A DNA stretch of 6,309 nt from Candidatus Tayloriibacteriota bacterium. Its GTDB lineage: Bacteria; Patescibacteriota; Minisyncoccia; Phycocordibacterales; PALSA-1337. The stretch covers positions 1 to 6,309 of the forward strand of contig JANXRK010000051.1 of the NCBI GenBank assembly GCA_025353045.1, read 5' to 3'. Below the pieces are notes generated by a model. That model did no database searches. It was not told the origin of the DNA and was given only the letters and a program-made list of their open reading frames with translations. Positions within the stretch are counted from its first letter, which is position 1. Every line of letters begins with the position of its first letter. The position numbers were made by a program, and so were the translations under genes. Shown here piece after piece: positions 1-6,309 of the stretch.

Positions 1-1197
1 CTCAGCCCCTTCCATACCAGCAAGTACAAGCTCAAAGTCTGAAAGAAGTGGTGGTTCTACGTTTCTAAAATCTGATTCCGGAGTAATATCTTTCAAAGCA
101 TACGTCTCACTAATAGCTCGATCGATGATTGCGTCTTCTTCTTGTGACAGACCTCCGAGCATGATTCTGAAAAGTCCTACAAGGTTGATAATATTTGATC
201 TCAAAACATCAGCAGCTGACTCGTCTTCGCCAGGAATTGGAAGGTCAAAAGGATTAATATGATGCTCGGAGTTCAAAGAAATATTGAAATACTTTCCCCC
301 TGTTGCTTCTGCCATGTATTCGTATTCCTTTTCAGGGTCAATAACGATCACTTCTGTATCAAACATAAGTGTTCTAAGGATTTCGAGTTTTGTACAATAT
401 GATTTTCCCGATCCAGCCTTGGCGAATGTTACTGAGTTATAGTTTTCAAGGAGGAATCGATCAAAAAGAACGAGTGAAGAGTTGTGACGATTGATCCCAT
501 ACAGAATTCCTTTATCAGAAGTAAGGTCAAAAGAAACAAATGGAAAGAGACTCGAAAGTGGTGATGAATTGAGTTTACTGTGAACTGCGAGTTGATCGTC
601 ACCTATTGGCAAAACACTCTTATAACCACTTTCCTGCTGGAAGAGGGCTGGTTTTAGGTATACAAGCTTTGATTCTAGAATTGATTTTACTTCTGATTCA
701 ATTTTATCTAGTTCTGCACTACTGTCCCCGAAAATAGTGATATAGACTCCTACATCAAAAATCTTCTCTTGAGCTTGCATGAGATTATCACGGAGACCTT
801 CGAGGTCTTGGTATGCAGTATCAAGCATCGGATCACGAACGAGACCCTTGTCTTCTCTATCGGAGATCTGACTCTGTACCTCAGCTACTTTTTTCTGGAA
901 GTGTCGAAGGATCTTTGCAGTATCTACTGGATGAACAAAGATGGAAATATTGAAAATCTTATCGAGATTAATGATTGGAGCAAACCAACTTTCAGAAAGG
1001 AAGCGTGGATATGAGATAACAAAGAATGTTCTTGCTACTTTTTCACCAAGATTGATCTCTTTCGGACTTATTTTAAGTGCAGAAGGTGCAATAACATCCT
1101 TGAGTTCTAGAACCCCGGCCTCATAAATCTCCTGTGGCATCAATGAAACAATTGGTTCTTCTTGTTTTTTGCCTAATAATTTTGAAAATATACTCAT
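1..1197 (-). CDS. virB4: VirB4/TraC-type T4SS ATPase, C-terminal part beyond left edge (partial)
   Basis: My own translation from the ATG at 1197 gives 399 residues with no stop, running off the left edge in frame, so the 3' end of the gene is missing. Residues about 40-200 resemble the VirB4/CagE/TrbE N-terminal domain. Residues 259-266 (AKAGSGKS, bases 400-423) are a Walker A P-loop, followed by VIVIDPEKEYEY (283-294) and FNISL...HINPFDLP (304-320), a pattern typical of TraC/VirB4 ATPases. Walker B and later motifs should lie outside the window. In the family, this cytoplasmic, membrane-associated ATPase drives assembly of the secretion channel or pilus and substrate transfer. The start is the first ATG after the upstream gene, 23 bases from its stop; an in-frame TAA lies just upstream. 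No Shine-Dalgarno sequence is visible. The family call is firm; the transported substrate is unknown. Confidence 0.93.
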   Translation of the reverse strand, partial: MSIFSKLLGKKQEEPIVSLMPQEIYEAGVLELKDVIAPSALKISPKEINLGEKVARTFFVISYPRFLSESWFAPIINLDKIFNISIFVHPVDTAKILRHFQKKVAEVQSQISDREDKGLVRDPMLDTAYQDLEGLRDNLMQAQEKIFDVGVYITIFGDSSAELDKIESEVKSILESKLVYLKPALFQQESGYKSVLPIGDDQLAVHSKLNSSPLSSLFPFVSFDLTSDKGILYGINRHNSSLVLFDRFLLENYNSVTFAKAGSGKSYCTKLEILRTLMFDTEVIVIDPEKEYEYMAEATGGKYFNISLNSEHHINPFDLPIPGEDESAADVLRSNIINLVGLFRIMLGGLSQEEDAIIDRAISETYALKDITPESDFRNVEPPLLSDFELVLAGMEGAE

Positions 1198-1220
1198 ATA
1201 TAATGTATCTAGTTTATTTA

Positions 1221-1853
1221 CTAGTTAATCTGGATCGGCTTCTCTGTTTCCCCAGGATTGAAAATCTTATAATACAATTCTACCACCTCTTCTGTTCCAA
1301 GTTCTGCTACGCGTATTCCACATCTCACAAGTCCCTGCTCAACTACCCCTACCCTCTGTTCAAGTTGGCTTCTATATTCTTCAAATTTTTCATTTTCCAA
1401 AATCTTATCTTGCTTACCTCTATTCATAAAATTAGAAAGGGGGTTTTTACTTGCCGTTAACGTCGGTGGCATATATGGGATAACAATAAAAAATCCTTTT
1501 GTCATAATACTACTATTGTCCACGAAAGTTCTGATGAACTCTATGTATTCTCTTGTTTGAATTTTCATTAATTCTGTTACCTGTTCCTTGTAGCGTTCTT
1601 CCAAAAGCGCAATATATGGCCGTATATCAAGACGTTTTGATTGGATGAAAATTTGAATTGAAAAATCGAGGGAGTTAAGGAAATTCTGAAATTGAGAAAT
1701 AATAGCGGCTTGCTCGTCAGCTGATTTGAGGGCAAAGTTGAGTGAAGAAGCAAGAATCAACGATCGCATGGATCCATCTTTAAGAATAACCACACCATCA
1801 CGGATTTCTTGAATCGGTACGAATTCTTGGGTTGTCTTGGAAGCTTGAGCCAT
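1221..1853 (-). CDS. Standalone TraC/VirB4 N-terminal-like protein without ATPase domain
   Basis: This 210-residue soluble-looking protein has no P-loop. Residues about 10-130 (IRDGVVILKDGSMRSLILA, then NFALKS, FQNFLNSLDFSIQIFIQSKR) resemble the N-terminal domain of TraC-type T4SS ATPases. The end (ELYYKIFNPGE, 192-202) resembles the point where that domain normally leads into the ATPase core. The protein stops there with TAG followed at once by an in-frame TAA. The next gene encodes a VirB4 ATPase that has its own N-terminal domain, so this looks like an extra stand-alone copy rather than a gene split by a frameshift. The ATG lies one base after the PrgI stop codon, which suggests translational coupling; no Shine-Dalgarno sequence is visible. 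A role as membrane anchor or assembly partner of the ATPase is my inference. Confidence 0.85.
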   Translation of the reverse strand: MAQASKTTQEFVPIQEIRDGVVILKDGSMRSLILASSLNFALKSADEQAAIISQFQNFLNSLDFSIQIFIQSKRLDIRPYIALLEERYKEQVTELMKIQTREYIEFIRTFVDNSSIMTKGFFIVIPYMPPTLTASKNPLSNFMNRGKQDKILENEKFEEYRSQLEQRVGVVEQGLVRCGIRVAELGTEEVVELYYKIFNPGETEKPIQIN

Positions 1854-1854
1854 A

Positions 1855-2283
1855 TTATTTTTGATTTTGATTATTATACATACTCTCCTTTATATCCAAA
1901 CTCCATGTTAAATCCTTCAATTTACTATCAGAAATTTTCGGCACCATGATCCCAGCATACTCTTTTGCTTCTTGAACAGGATTGTCTGCCTTTTTACTTG
2001 GAACCTTTTTCCAAATGAAAAGTTTTGCAGACGTATAGTATTTGAATGCCCATTCGACCACAGTAATGAATGGAAAACGCTTATAAAGTTTAAACCAAGC
2101 CAAAGCCACAGAAAATACAGCGATGATGACTATCGGTATAAAAGAAATGATAATCGATGGAGAATATCGAAAAATAACAAAACAAAGGCCAGCTCCACCA
2201 GCAAGATAAATAAATTGTTTCAAAGATATTGAACGAAATATTTTATCCTCTACTTCAATGAACTGTGGAACTTGGTATCTCAT
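1855..2283 (-). CDS. PrgI-family (VirB3-like) T4SS inner-membrane protein
   Basis: This 142-residue protein opens with YQVPQFIEVEDKIFRSISLKQ, the N-terminal signature of PrgI-family proteins, which act as VirB3 counterparts in T4SS lacking the classical Gram-negative core. Two adjacent membrane segments follow at about residues 22-39 and 43-65, then a basic stretch (KLYKRFPF) and an amphipathic region around 75-93. The soluble C-terminus contains VPKISDSKLKDLTWSLDIKE (114-133), a motif I associate with Patescibacterial PrgI homologues. In the family, VirB3/PrgI is a small membrane protein that associates with the VirB4 ATPase. This fits its place two genes upstream of virB4, with only the TraC-N-like gene between. 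The start is the first ATG of the conserved N-terminus. The only purine-rich stretch upstream (AAGAGG, 2301-2306) is about 17 bases away, too far for a normal ribosome-binding site. Confidence 0.9.
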   Translation of the reverse strand: MRYQVPQFIEVEDKIFRSISLKQFIYLAGGAGLCFVIFRYSPSIIISFIPIVIIAVFSVALAWFKLYKRFPFITVVEWAFKYYTSAKLFIWKKVPSKKADNPVQEAKEYAGIMVPKISDSKLKDLTWSLDIKESMYNNQNQK

Positions 2284-2306
2284 GGGTTTATTATATCATG
2301 CCTCTT

Positions 2307-2975
2307 TTATATACTTTCTCGATAAGGGTCAGCGGCGTACGGTTTGCTTTCAACTTTCTTTACTTCTACTTGAGGTATACTTACAACTGGTGTGGTTAGG
2401 AGTTGTTCAGGATTTACAATTTCTGGATCCTCAATCTTTTTCATGACTGCATCCTTATTTATCTTCTTATCATTGTACTGAGTTGTTCCGACTGGAGGAT
2501 TTTCGATAGTAAACCTTCCTGCTTGCTCGACGGTGGTGGGTTGAATAGTTGGGGGGACGGTTTTAGGAATGTAGATCGGAGTAGCGACGAGTTTTGGATC
2601 GAGAGCCGGTGCAGGAGGAGTTGGTATGGGATTCTCTTTTACTACTTCCGCTTCCTCCTCTTCAAGCTGAATCTTTTCCAATGACGTTCGAATGCTATAG
2701 AATATTTCTTTATTTACATCATCAGCGATTGATCTCGCCTCGTTTAGTGATATATCCAGACTCTGTCTTAAGTTTTCAACAAAATCAGAAGTTGGCTCTA
2801 GACCGAGCATAACTAAAAGTGTCTCTGTCTGCAGATTCCCGTTTTGATCTATGTGTAAGCCGTGTTTCTCAGCAATATTAGCAAACTTATTAGCAAGATT
2901 AGTTTTTGTAATGGCCTGCTTTATATCTTGTGGAAGGACTTTTAATCTTTCTTGTATGATTTGTTCGGTATTCAT
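2307..2975 (-). CDS. Uncharacterised T4SS-cluster protein: helical domain, proline-rich linker, C-terminal DPYRE motif
   Basis: This is a 222-residue protein of unknown function, with no signal peptide or membrane segment. Residues 1-105 look like a compact, mainly helical domain; LPQDIKQAI, EKHGLHIDQNGNLQTETLLVML and DDVNKEIF are recognisable blocks. I have the impression of similar domains in Patescibacterial hypothetical proteins near T4SS or pilus genes; this is recollection, not a search. An acidic patch (EEEEAE, 105-110) leads to a proline-rich, probably disordered region (115-165). The last 12 residues are KPYAADPYRESI, a possible short binding motif. The gene sits 5 bases after the VirB6-like gene and 23 before prgI, so it is probably cotranscribed and part of the same machine. 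An adaptor or scaffold role is inference. ATG 2975 is the natural start; no Shine-Dalgarno sequence is visible. Confidence 0.82.
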   Translation of the reverse strand: MNTEQIIQERLKVLPQDIKQAITKTNLANKFANIAEKHGLHIDQNGNLQTETLLVMLGLEPTSDFVENLRQSLDISLNEARSIADDVNKEIFYSIRTSLEKIQLEEEEAEVVKENPIPTPPAPALDPKLVATPIYIPKTVPPTIQPTTVEQAGRFTIENPPVGTTQYNDKKINKDAVMKKIEDPEIVNPEQLLTTPVVSIPQVEVKKVESKPYAADPYRESI

Positions 2976-2980
2976 ATGTT

Positions 2981-4765
2981 TTATGGTTTTGCTGATGGCG
3001 CTGCAGGTTTATCCCCACCTTCTTTGTTTAATATTGTATCTAGTCTATCCAATAATTTCTCATCCTTGCCCTTATTTAGATCTTTCTTTATTGCTTCAGA
3101 AGCTTCTTTTCTTGCTTTACCTGTACCAAGATCAGGCCCTGACGTGAGCGCGTTTGCGAATTGGTTAGATCTAAGATTTTTAGAAAGTTTTTCTTGTTTC
3201 TCTGCTTCTTTCTTTCGTTCCGCATCCATACCATTTATTTGTTCTGTTAATGCCTTTTCCTGCTCCGCCATCTTTTTGGCTTGTTTATCAGCAATTTGTC
3301 TCAAATTAGCATTCCTACTAGTATCATTGCTGATCCGCTCAAATCTCGTTCTATCCTTAGCAGCCTCAGATCTCTTGTACTCTAAAGCTCTTTTCTCGTT
3401 TGCTTTTACTCGATCATACTCTGTCATTGTAGATGCTAGATAAGTATCGGACTCCTCTTTTGAAGTTTTAATTTTTTTAACATAATCTGTCCTATCCTTA
3501 ACATAATCCTTAAATCTCTTCTCATATCCACCCTTTGTTCCACCAAAACTTCCACTTGATACTTGACCAAGTCCCTTATTTGTCCAAACTGCCAAGTTAG
3601 GATTTCGCGCAGCAAATCCACTCGTCGCTAGTTTTCCTTGTGCCCACTTTGCTCCTCTTCCCGCAGTATGTTGACCAAAGAATCCTGTCACGCTCTTTGC
3701 GTCTGGTGCCCATTTTGCTCCTACTGCTCCCATCTCTATAGCAGCGATAAGGGGTATATTAATAAAAAATAAAGCAATAACGTATTGGATAATAACACTT
3801 ATAAATGTTGCTCCAAAAGGTCCCTCTCCTGCTGGTGCGATACCTGAAGCGTTTTGATTGAAAATTTCTTTAAATCCTGGACTACTGATAATTCTCAAAG
3901 CTACATACATAAGGAAAAGGTATGCCGGCATGAAGAGAAGCTGACCCATAAATAGTTCATATAATTTATCTGATTTCTTTTTAACTTCAGGGAAAATCAT
4001 TCCAGCAAAATAAAGTGGAGATAATGCCATAACGAAAAGCAAAATCGCTGTTCTGGCTGAAAAAGCTATAGCGGCAGCAAAGAAACTAATAGATGCGGTT
4101 ACCATCATGATCATTCCAGCAAAAGTAGCGATACCAATGCTTAACGGAATATCTACCGCTCCACTCACAGCACTTTTATTTTGGTATATTGTAGGTATTT
4201 TGAGACTTGCCATGAAAATATTTGAAAGACCTCCGTCATTGTATAAATTCTTCACATCAAGACTTAGAGAAGCTTGTGGAGCAATAGCCCTGTAGAACTG
4301 GAGTGAAACAATATTTGAAGCATCGATAGCTAGCTTGGTAAAGAAAAGACTGAAGTTGATGAGTAAACCAACCACAATGATCTTCCCTATCAAGGTTTTT
4401 GTTTGTGAAGTGTTTATGCCAAGAATCGTTGATATAGAACTGTAGATAAGGATAAAGATAATAAAGACACTTGAAAGATTTCTAATCACTATCCAAACTT
4501 CTCCAAGGGCAGGCATTTTATCAAAGAAATCTCCAATATGAGTTGTGATATTTATTGATACGCTAAGAAAAATACCACTCACGATTACCGCATACGACGC
4601 CAACGTGAGAACAGTATTTGAAATATTAGCAAGAAGTGTATTGACTACTGAGACCATTGGCCCGTCGATCCAGCCTGCAGCGTGGCTTGTTCCAGGTATA
4701 AAAACTATCACCATAAGAGCGAGAATGGAGAATGTCTTCCAGATTGTAGCGCGGGATAATTTCAT
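2981..4765 (-). CDS. VirB6/TrbL-like polytopic membrane protein with long charged cytoplasmic-type tail
   Basis: From ATG 4765 the protein has 594 residues. It starts with a signal peptide (MKLSR, hydrophobic core, cleavage near SHA-A at 29-30). About seven membrane segments follow, near residues 46-70, 91-115, 126-145, 208-233, 237-258, 272-291 and 317-345. FSARTAILLFVMALSPLYFA (235-254) resembles the conserved core of VirB6/TrbL-type channel proteins. After the last segment GAKWA occurs twice (349-353, 371-375). Residues about 410-594 are rich in Lys, Glu and Arg and likely form coiled coil, ending in a Pro/Ala stretch. KKKSDK after segment five and the basic tail suggest a cytoplasmic C-terminus. 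An ATG at 4801 would add 12 residues, but it overlaps the upstream gene and pushes the signal peptide inward, so I prefer 4765. The gap from the upstream stop is 5 bases. In T4SS, VirB6 forms part of the inner-membrane channel. Confidence 0.85.
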   Translation of the reverse strand: MKLSRATIWKTFSILALMVIVFIPGTSHAAGWIDGPMVSVVNTLLANISNTVLTLASYAVIVSGIFLSVSINITTHIGDFFDKMPALGEVWIVIRNLSSVFIIFILIYSSISTILGINTSQTKTLIGKIIVVGLLINFSLFFTKLAIDASNIVSLQFYRAIAPQASLSLDVKNLYNDGGLSNIFMASLKIPTIYQNKSAVSGAVDIPLSIGIATFAGMIMMVTASISFFAAAIAFSARTAILLFVMALSPLYFAGMIFPEVKKKSDKLYELFMGQLLFMPAYLFLMYVALRIISSPGFKEIFNQNASGIAPAGEGPFGATFISVIIQYVIALFFINIPLIAAIEMGAVGAKWAPDAKSVTGFFGQHTAGRGAKWAQGKLATSGFAARNPNLAVWTNKGLGQVSSGSFGGTKGGYEKRFKDYVKDRTDYVKKIKTSKEESDTYLASTMTEYDRVKANEKRALEYKRSEAAKDRTRFERISNDTSRNANLRQIADKQAKKMAEQEKALTEQINGMDAERKKEAEKQEKLSKNLRSNQFANALTSGPDLGTGKARKEASEAIKKDLNKGKDEKLLDRLDTILNKEGGDKPAAPSAKP

Positions 4766-4770
4766 ATTAA

Positions 4771-6309
4771 TTAAGGTAAGTTTGCAGGAAAGCCTTGGCA
4801 TTGCTGTACAAGATTACTAGCTTTATTTGCAGAATCTTTTGTTTTTGATTCAACTAATAATGTTTCATCCAAAGCTGTCTGAATATCAACTTCTGTAGTT
4901 AGATCTCTAATCAATCTTCCAAACTCATCAGCGTCAGCATTTATTTCTGTTAATGTTTTCGCATTTGTTGTGTTTGTCTTTAGGGTTACGAGAGAATTAT
5001 ATTTTGTATTTGCATTTTGATAATTCAGTGTCACTGTATTATAAGTTGTAGCGAAAGTGCTTGAACCTATTTCAAGATTTATGTCATTGATTCTACTTTG
5101 TGCATAGTCGGCCTGAACAGTTGTCAGGGGTGGCTGGCCACTCAATTTTACAAGGTAACAAGCTTTTGCAGAATCATAATTTGTTTTAATATCAGTTACA
5201 ATTTTATATGTCGCTTCGACTTGTGTTTTGTATCTAGCAGTTATTGCTATCTCTTTATCAAGATTTTTTAATATCTCAGTTCTAATAGAATTCACTTGCG
5301 TTGAATCTTCTTCTCCAGAAGTAGTAACAACATCAATATATGATGTTCCACTTGATCCCTTTTCACTTACGGAAGCCAAACCTCTTTGAAGAACCTGAGT
5401 AGCAAGTTGTGAGAATAAGGCATTCATGATCTCACCGATTTCATCAGCAAGTTCCAATTGTCGTGTAGGTGATCCAAGTTGAACATCTAATGCGGCAGAT
5501 ATTGTCGCGCCAGGTGTTTTGATTGGACAGCTATTTGGATCTTTTCTCTGAGCTTTCAGTGAGCCGTCATTATAGTTTGCAATGGCTTCGTCCTCATTTG
5601 AGCTTACTGGAAGATTGTTGTTGTATTTTTGAATATCATTAAGACATTTAGGATCTCTCCATGACATAAATCCATGACCACTATTAATTTCATTTTGCCT
5701 TCGGTCTTTTTCTGTTGAAACCTGATATGATAAATCACTCTCGGCATTTAAATATGCTCCGTAAATATTATTTTGAGGTTCAATAGTTAAAGCTGCAAAG
5801 GCTGGCCATCCACCCTTACTAAAATCTCCTCCCATAAAAGCATTCTCTTCCGTTGTCACTGAAAGATTTGTCGAGACATTTACCTTGGCGTTTTTTGCAT
5901 TTTTAATTATGGTTCCTAGGGTACATGCGTATTTTGCACCTGGATTTGTATGGAATTTTATCGAAAGGGCCAGACGAATATCCAGACTAAATGGCGAACA
6001 GAGATTTACCAGAGCCCCGCCTTTTGTAGCTAGCCATTCTCCAGTTATTTGATCTGCAACATCAAGGAAGAATGATCCAGGATTTTGCATAAAAGAAGGA
6101 CTACCTTGAAAACCAGAGTTTATCCAATTAACAATAGATCCAGTCATAGCACGAAGCATTTGTTTTGCAACCATACTTACCAAAGGATCAAGAACGTATT
6201 CTTTATAATTATCTGAATATGAAAGTGCTTCACTAGCGTATGTTCCAATTACGCTCAAAATAGATTGCACTTCAGTAACAATATCAGAAACAATATCCCC
6301 TACGCCGAG
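4771..6309 (-). CDS. Large uncharacterised, probably extracytoplasmic T4SS-cluster protein (5' end beyond right edge)
   Basis: The frame is open to the right edge, giving 512 visible residues. A GTG at 6270 could be read as a start, but 13 sense codons precede it without a stop, so it is probably an internal valine and the true start lies outside. I do not recognise a named family. Visible residues 38-95 hold DPLVSMVAKQMLRAMTGSIV and GSFFLDVADQI; about 260-310 hold CPIKTPGATISAALDVQLGS and RQLELADEIGEIMNALFSQL. Both blocks look like those in Patescibacterial hypothetical proteins that precede VirB6-like genes (recollection). Six cysteines (visible 104, 129, 222, 261, 384, 504) would fit disulfides in a secreted protein. 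The region after about 335 is Thr/Asn-rich and helical, possibly coiled coil. No clear membrane segment is visible, and any signal peptide would be upstream. It ends 5 bases before the VirB6-like gene and probably shares its operon. Confidence 0.8.
   Translation of the reverse strand, partial: LGVGDIVSDIVTEVQSILSVIGTYASEALSYSDNYKEYVLDPLVSMVAKQMLRAMTGSIVNWINSGFQGSPSFMQNPGSFFLDVADQITGEWLATKGGALVNLCSPFSLDIRLALSIKFHTNPGAKYACTLGTIIKNAKNAKVNVSTNLSVTTEENAFMGGDFSKGGWPAFAALTIEPQNNIYGAYLNAESDLSYQVSTEKDRRQNEINSGHGFMSWRDPKCLNDIQKYNNNLPVSSNEDEAIANYNDGSLKAQRKDPNSCPIKTPGATISAALDVQLGSPTRQLELADEIGEIMNALFSQLATQVLQRGLASVSEKGSSGTSYIDVVTTSGEEDSTQVNSIRTEILKNLDKEIAITARYKTQVEATYKIVTDIKTNYDSAKACYLVKLSGQPPLTTVQADYAQSRINDINLEIGSSTFATTYNTVTLNYQNANTKYNSLVTLKTNTTNAKTLTEINADADEFGRLIRDLTTEVDIQTALDETLLVESKTKDSANKASNLVQQCQGFPANLP

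Larger units (their letters stand above)
1..6309 (-). other. Single co-directional T4SS-like operon (both ends outside the window)
   Basis: All six supported genes lie on the minus strand with gaps of 5, 5, 23, 1 and 23 bases. None of these gaps has room for a promoter together with a leader, or for a hairpin terminator. One polycistronic message is therefore the simplest reading, with its promoter to the right of the window. Gene content (VirB6-like, PrgI, TraC-N-like, VirB4) marks it as the inner-membrane and energising part of a type IV secretion or conjugation-like apparatus. No relaxase, coupling protein, outer-membrane core gene, integrase or attachment site is visible, so the window itself gives no evidence that it sits on a mobile element. 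Confidence 0.75.

Noticed and set aside
769..1460. Plus-strand reading frames of 61-108 codons opposite virB4 and the TraC-N-like gene
   Set aside because: They lie wholly or almost wholly antisense to well-supported minus-strand genes, overlap one another and show no recognisable protein features.
2290..2295. TATAAT on the minus strand just before the PrgI gene, as a possible internal promoter
   Set aside because: No TTGACA-like box lies about 17 bases upstream, and transcription would begin almost at the ATG. In such AT-rich DNA the hexamer is expected by chance.
2851..3443. Plus-strand frames rich in Leu, Ser, Phe and Cys, including one of 163 codons
   Set aside because: They are antisense shadows, mostly of the Lys/Glu-rich tail of the VirB6-like gene, whose complement naturally reads as Leu/Phe/Ser-rich hydrophobic protein. 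They do not represent real membrane proteins.
3436..3621. Minus-strand 61-codon frame inside the VirB6-like gene
   Set aside because: It lies entirely within a well-supported gene in another frame of the same strand and has no recognisable domain.
4766..4801. Upstream ATG at 4801 that would lengthen the VirB6-like protein by 12 residues
   Set aside because: It would overlap the end of the upstream gene by about 31 bases, has no Shine-Dalgarno sequence, and would bury the clear signal peptide that begins with MKLSR at 4765.
6268..6270. GTG as the start of the large right-edge gene
   Set aside because: The frame stays open for 13 further codons to the window edge, and no ribosome-binding site is seen before the GTG. 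An internal valine is more likely.
1..6309. Use of an alternative genetic code (TGA as glycine or tryptophan), found in some Patescibacteria and other small genomes
   Set aside because: No in-frame TGA occurs in any of the six genes, and tryptophan and glycine positions use standard codons. TGA also does not serve as a stop here, so the window cannot prove its meaning, but nothing supports reassignment.

Overview
The window is a compact piece of a bacterial genome that carries one co-directional gene cluster on the minus strand. The cluster encodes the inner-membrane part of a type IV secretion (T4SS) or conjugation-like machine. The proteins look like those of Candidate Phyla Radiation (Patescibacteria) genomes. 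The pointers are a PrgI-family protein of the 'VPQFIEVEDKI' type, a TraC/VirB4 ATPase with a FAKAGSGKSY Walker A, a separate ATPase-less TraC N-terminal-like protein, and two proteins that resemble uncharacterised families I associate with Patescibacterial clusters. This lineage call rests on recognising protein style, not on a marker gene. The DNA is AT-rich. All five visible stops are TAA or TAG, and no in-frame TGA interrupts roughly 2,000 codons, so nothing suggests TGA reassignment to glycine.

Layout in the direction of transcription (right to left): (1) a large cysteine-containing protein of unknown function, cut by the right edge (6309 to 4771); (2) a VirB6/TrbL-like polytopic membrane protein with a signal peptide and a long charged tail (4765 to 2981); (3) a 222-aa protein with a helical N-terminal domain, a proline-rich linker and a short C-terminal motif (2975 to 2307); (4) a PrgI-family (VirB3-like) membrane protein (2283 to 1855); (5) a standalone TraC/VirB4 N-terminal-like protein (1853 to 1221); (6) the VirB4/TraC-type ATPase, cut by the left edge (1197 to 1). 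Gaps are 5, 5, 23, 1 and 23 bases. This fits one operon, with its promoter beyond the right edge and its end beyond the left edge. No stretch over 300 bases is gene-free, and I see no RNA gene, mobile element, CRISPR array or convincing terminator.

Inferred teamwork: VirB4 would power assembly or transport at the membrane, with the PrgI and VirB6-like proteins as its membrane platform. The standalone TraC-N protein may be a structural partner of the ATPase. The two unknown proteins are candidate lineage-specific parts: one probably membrane-associated or extracytoplasmic, the other a soluble adaptor. No outer-membrane core component (VirB7/9/10) is seen here. What the machine moves (DNA, protein or pilus subunits) cannot be told from this window.
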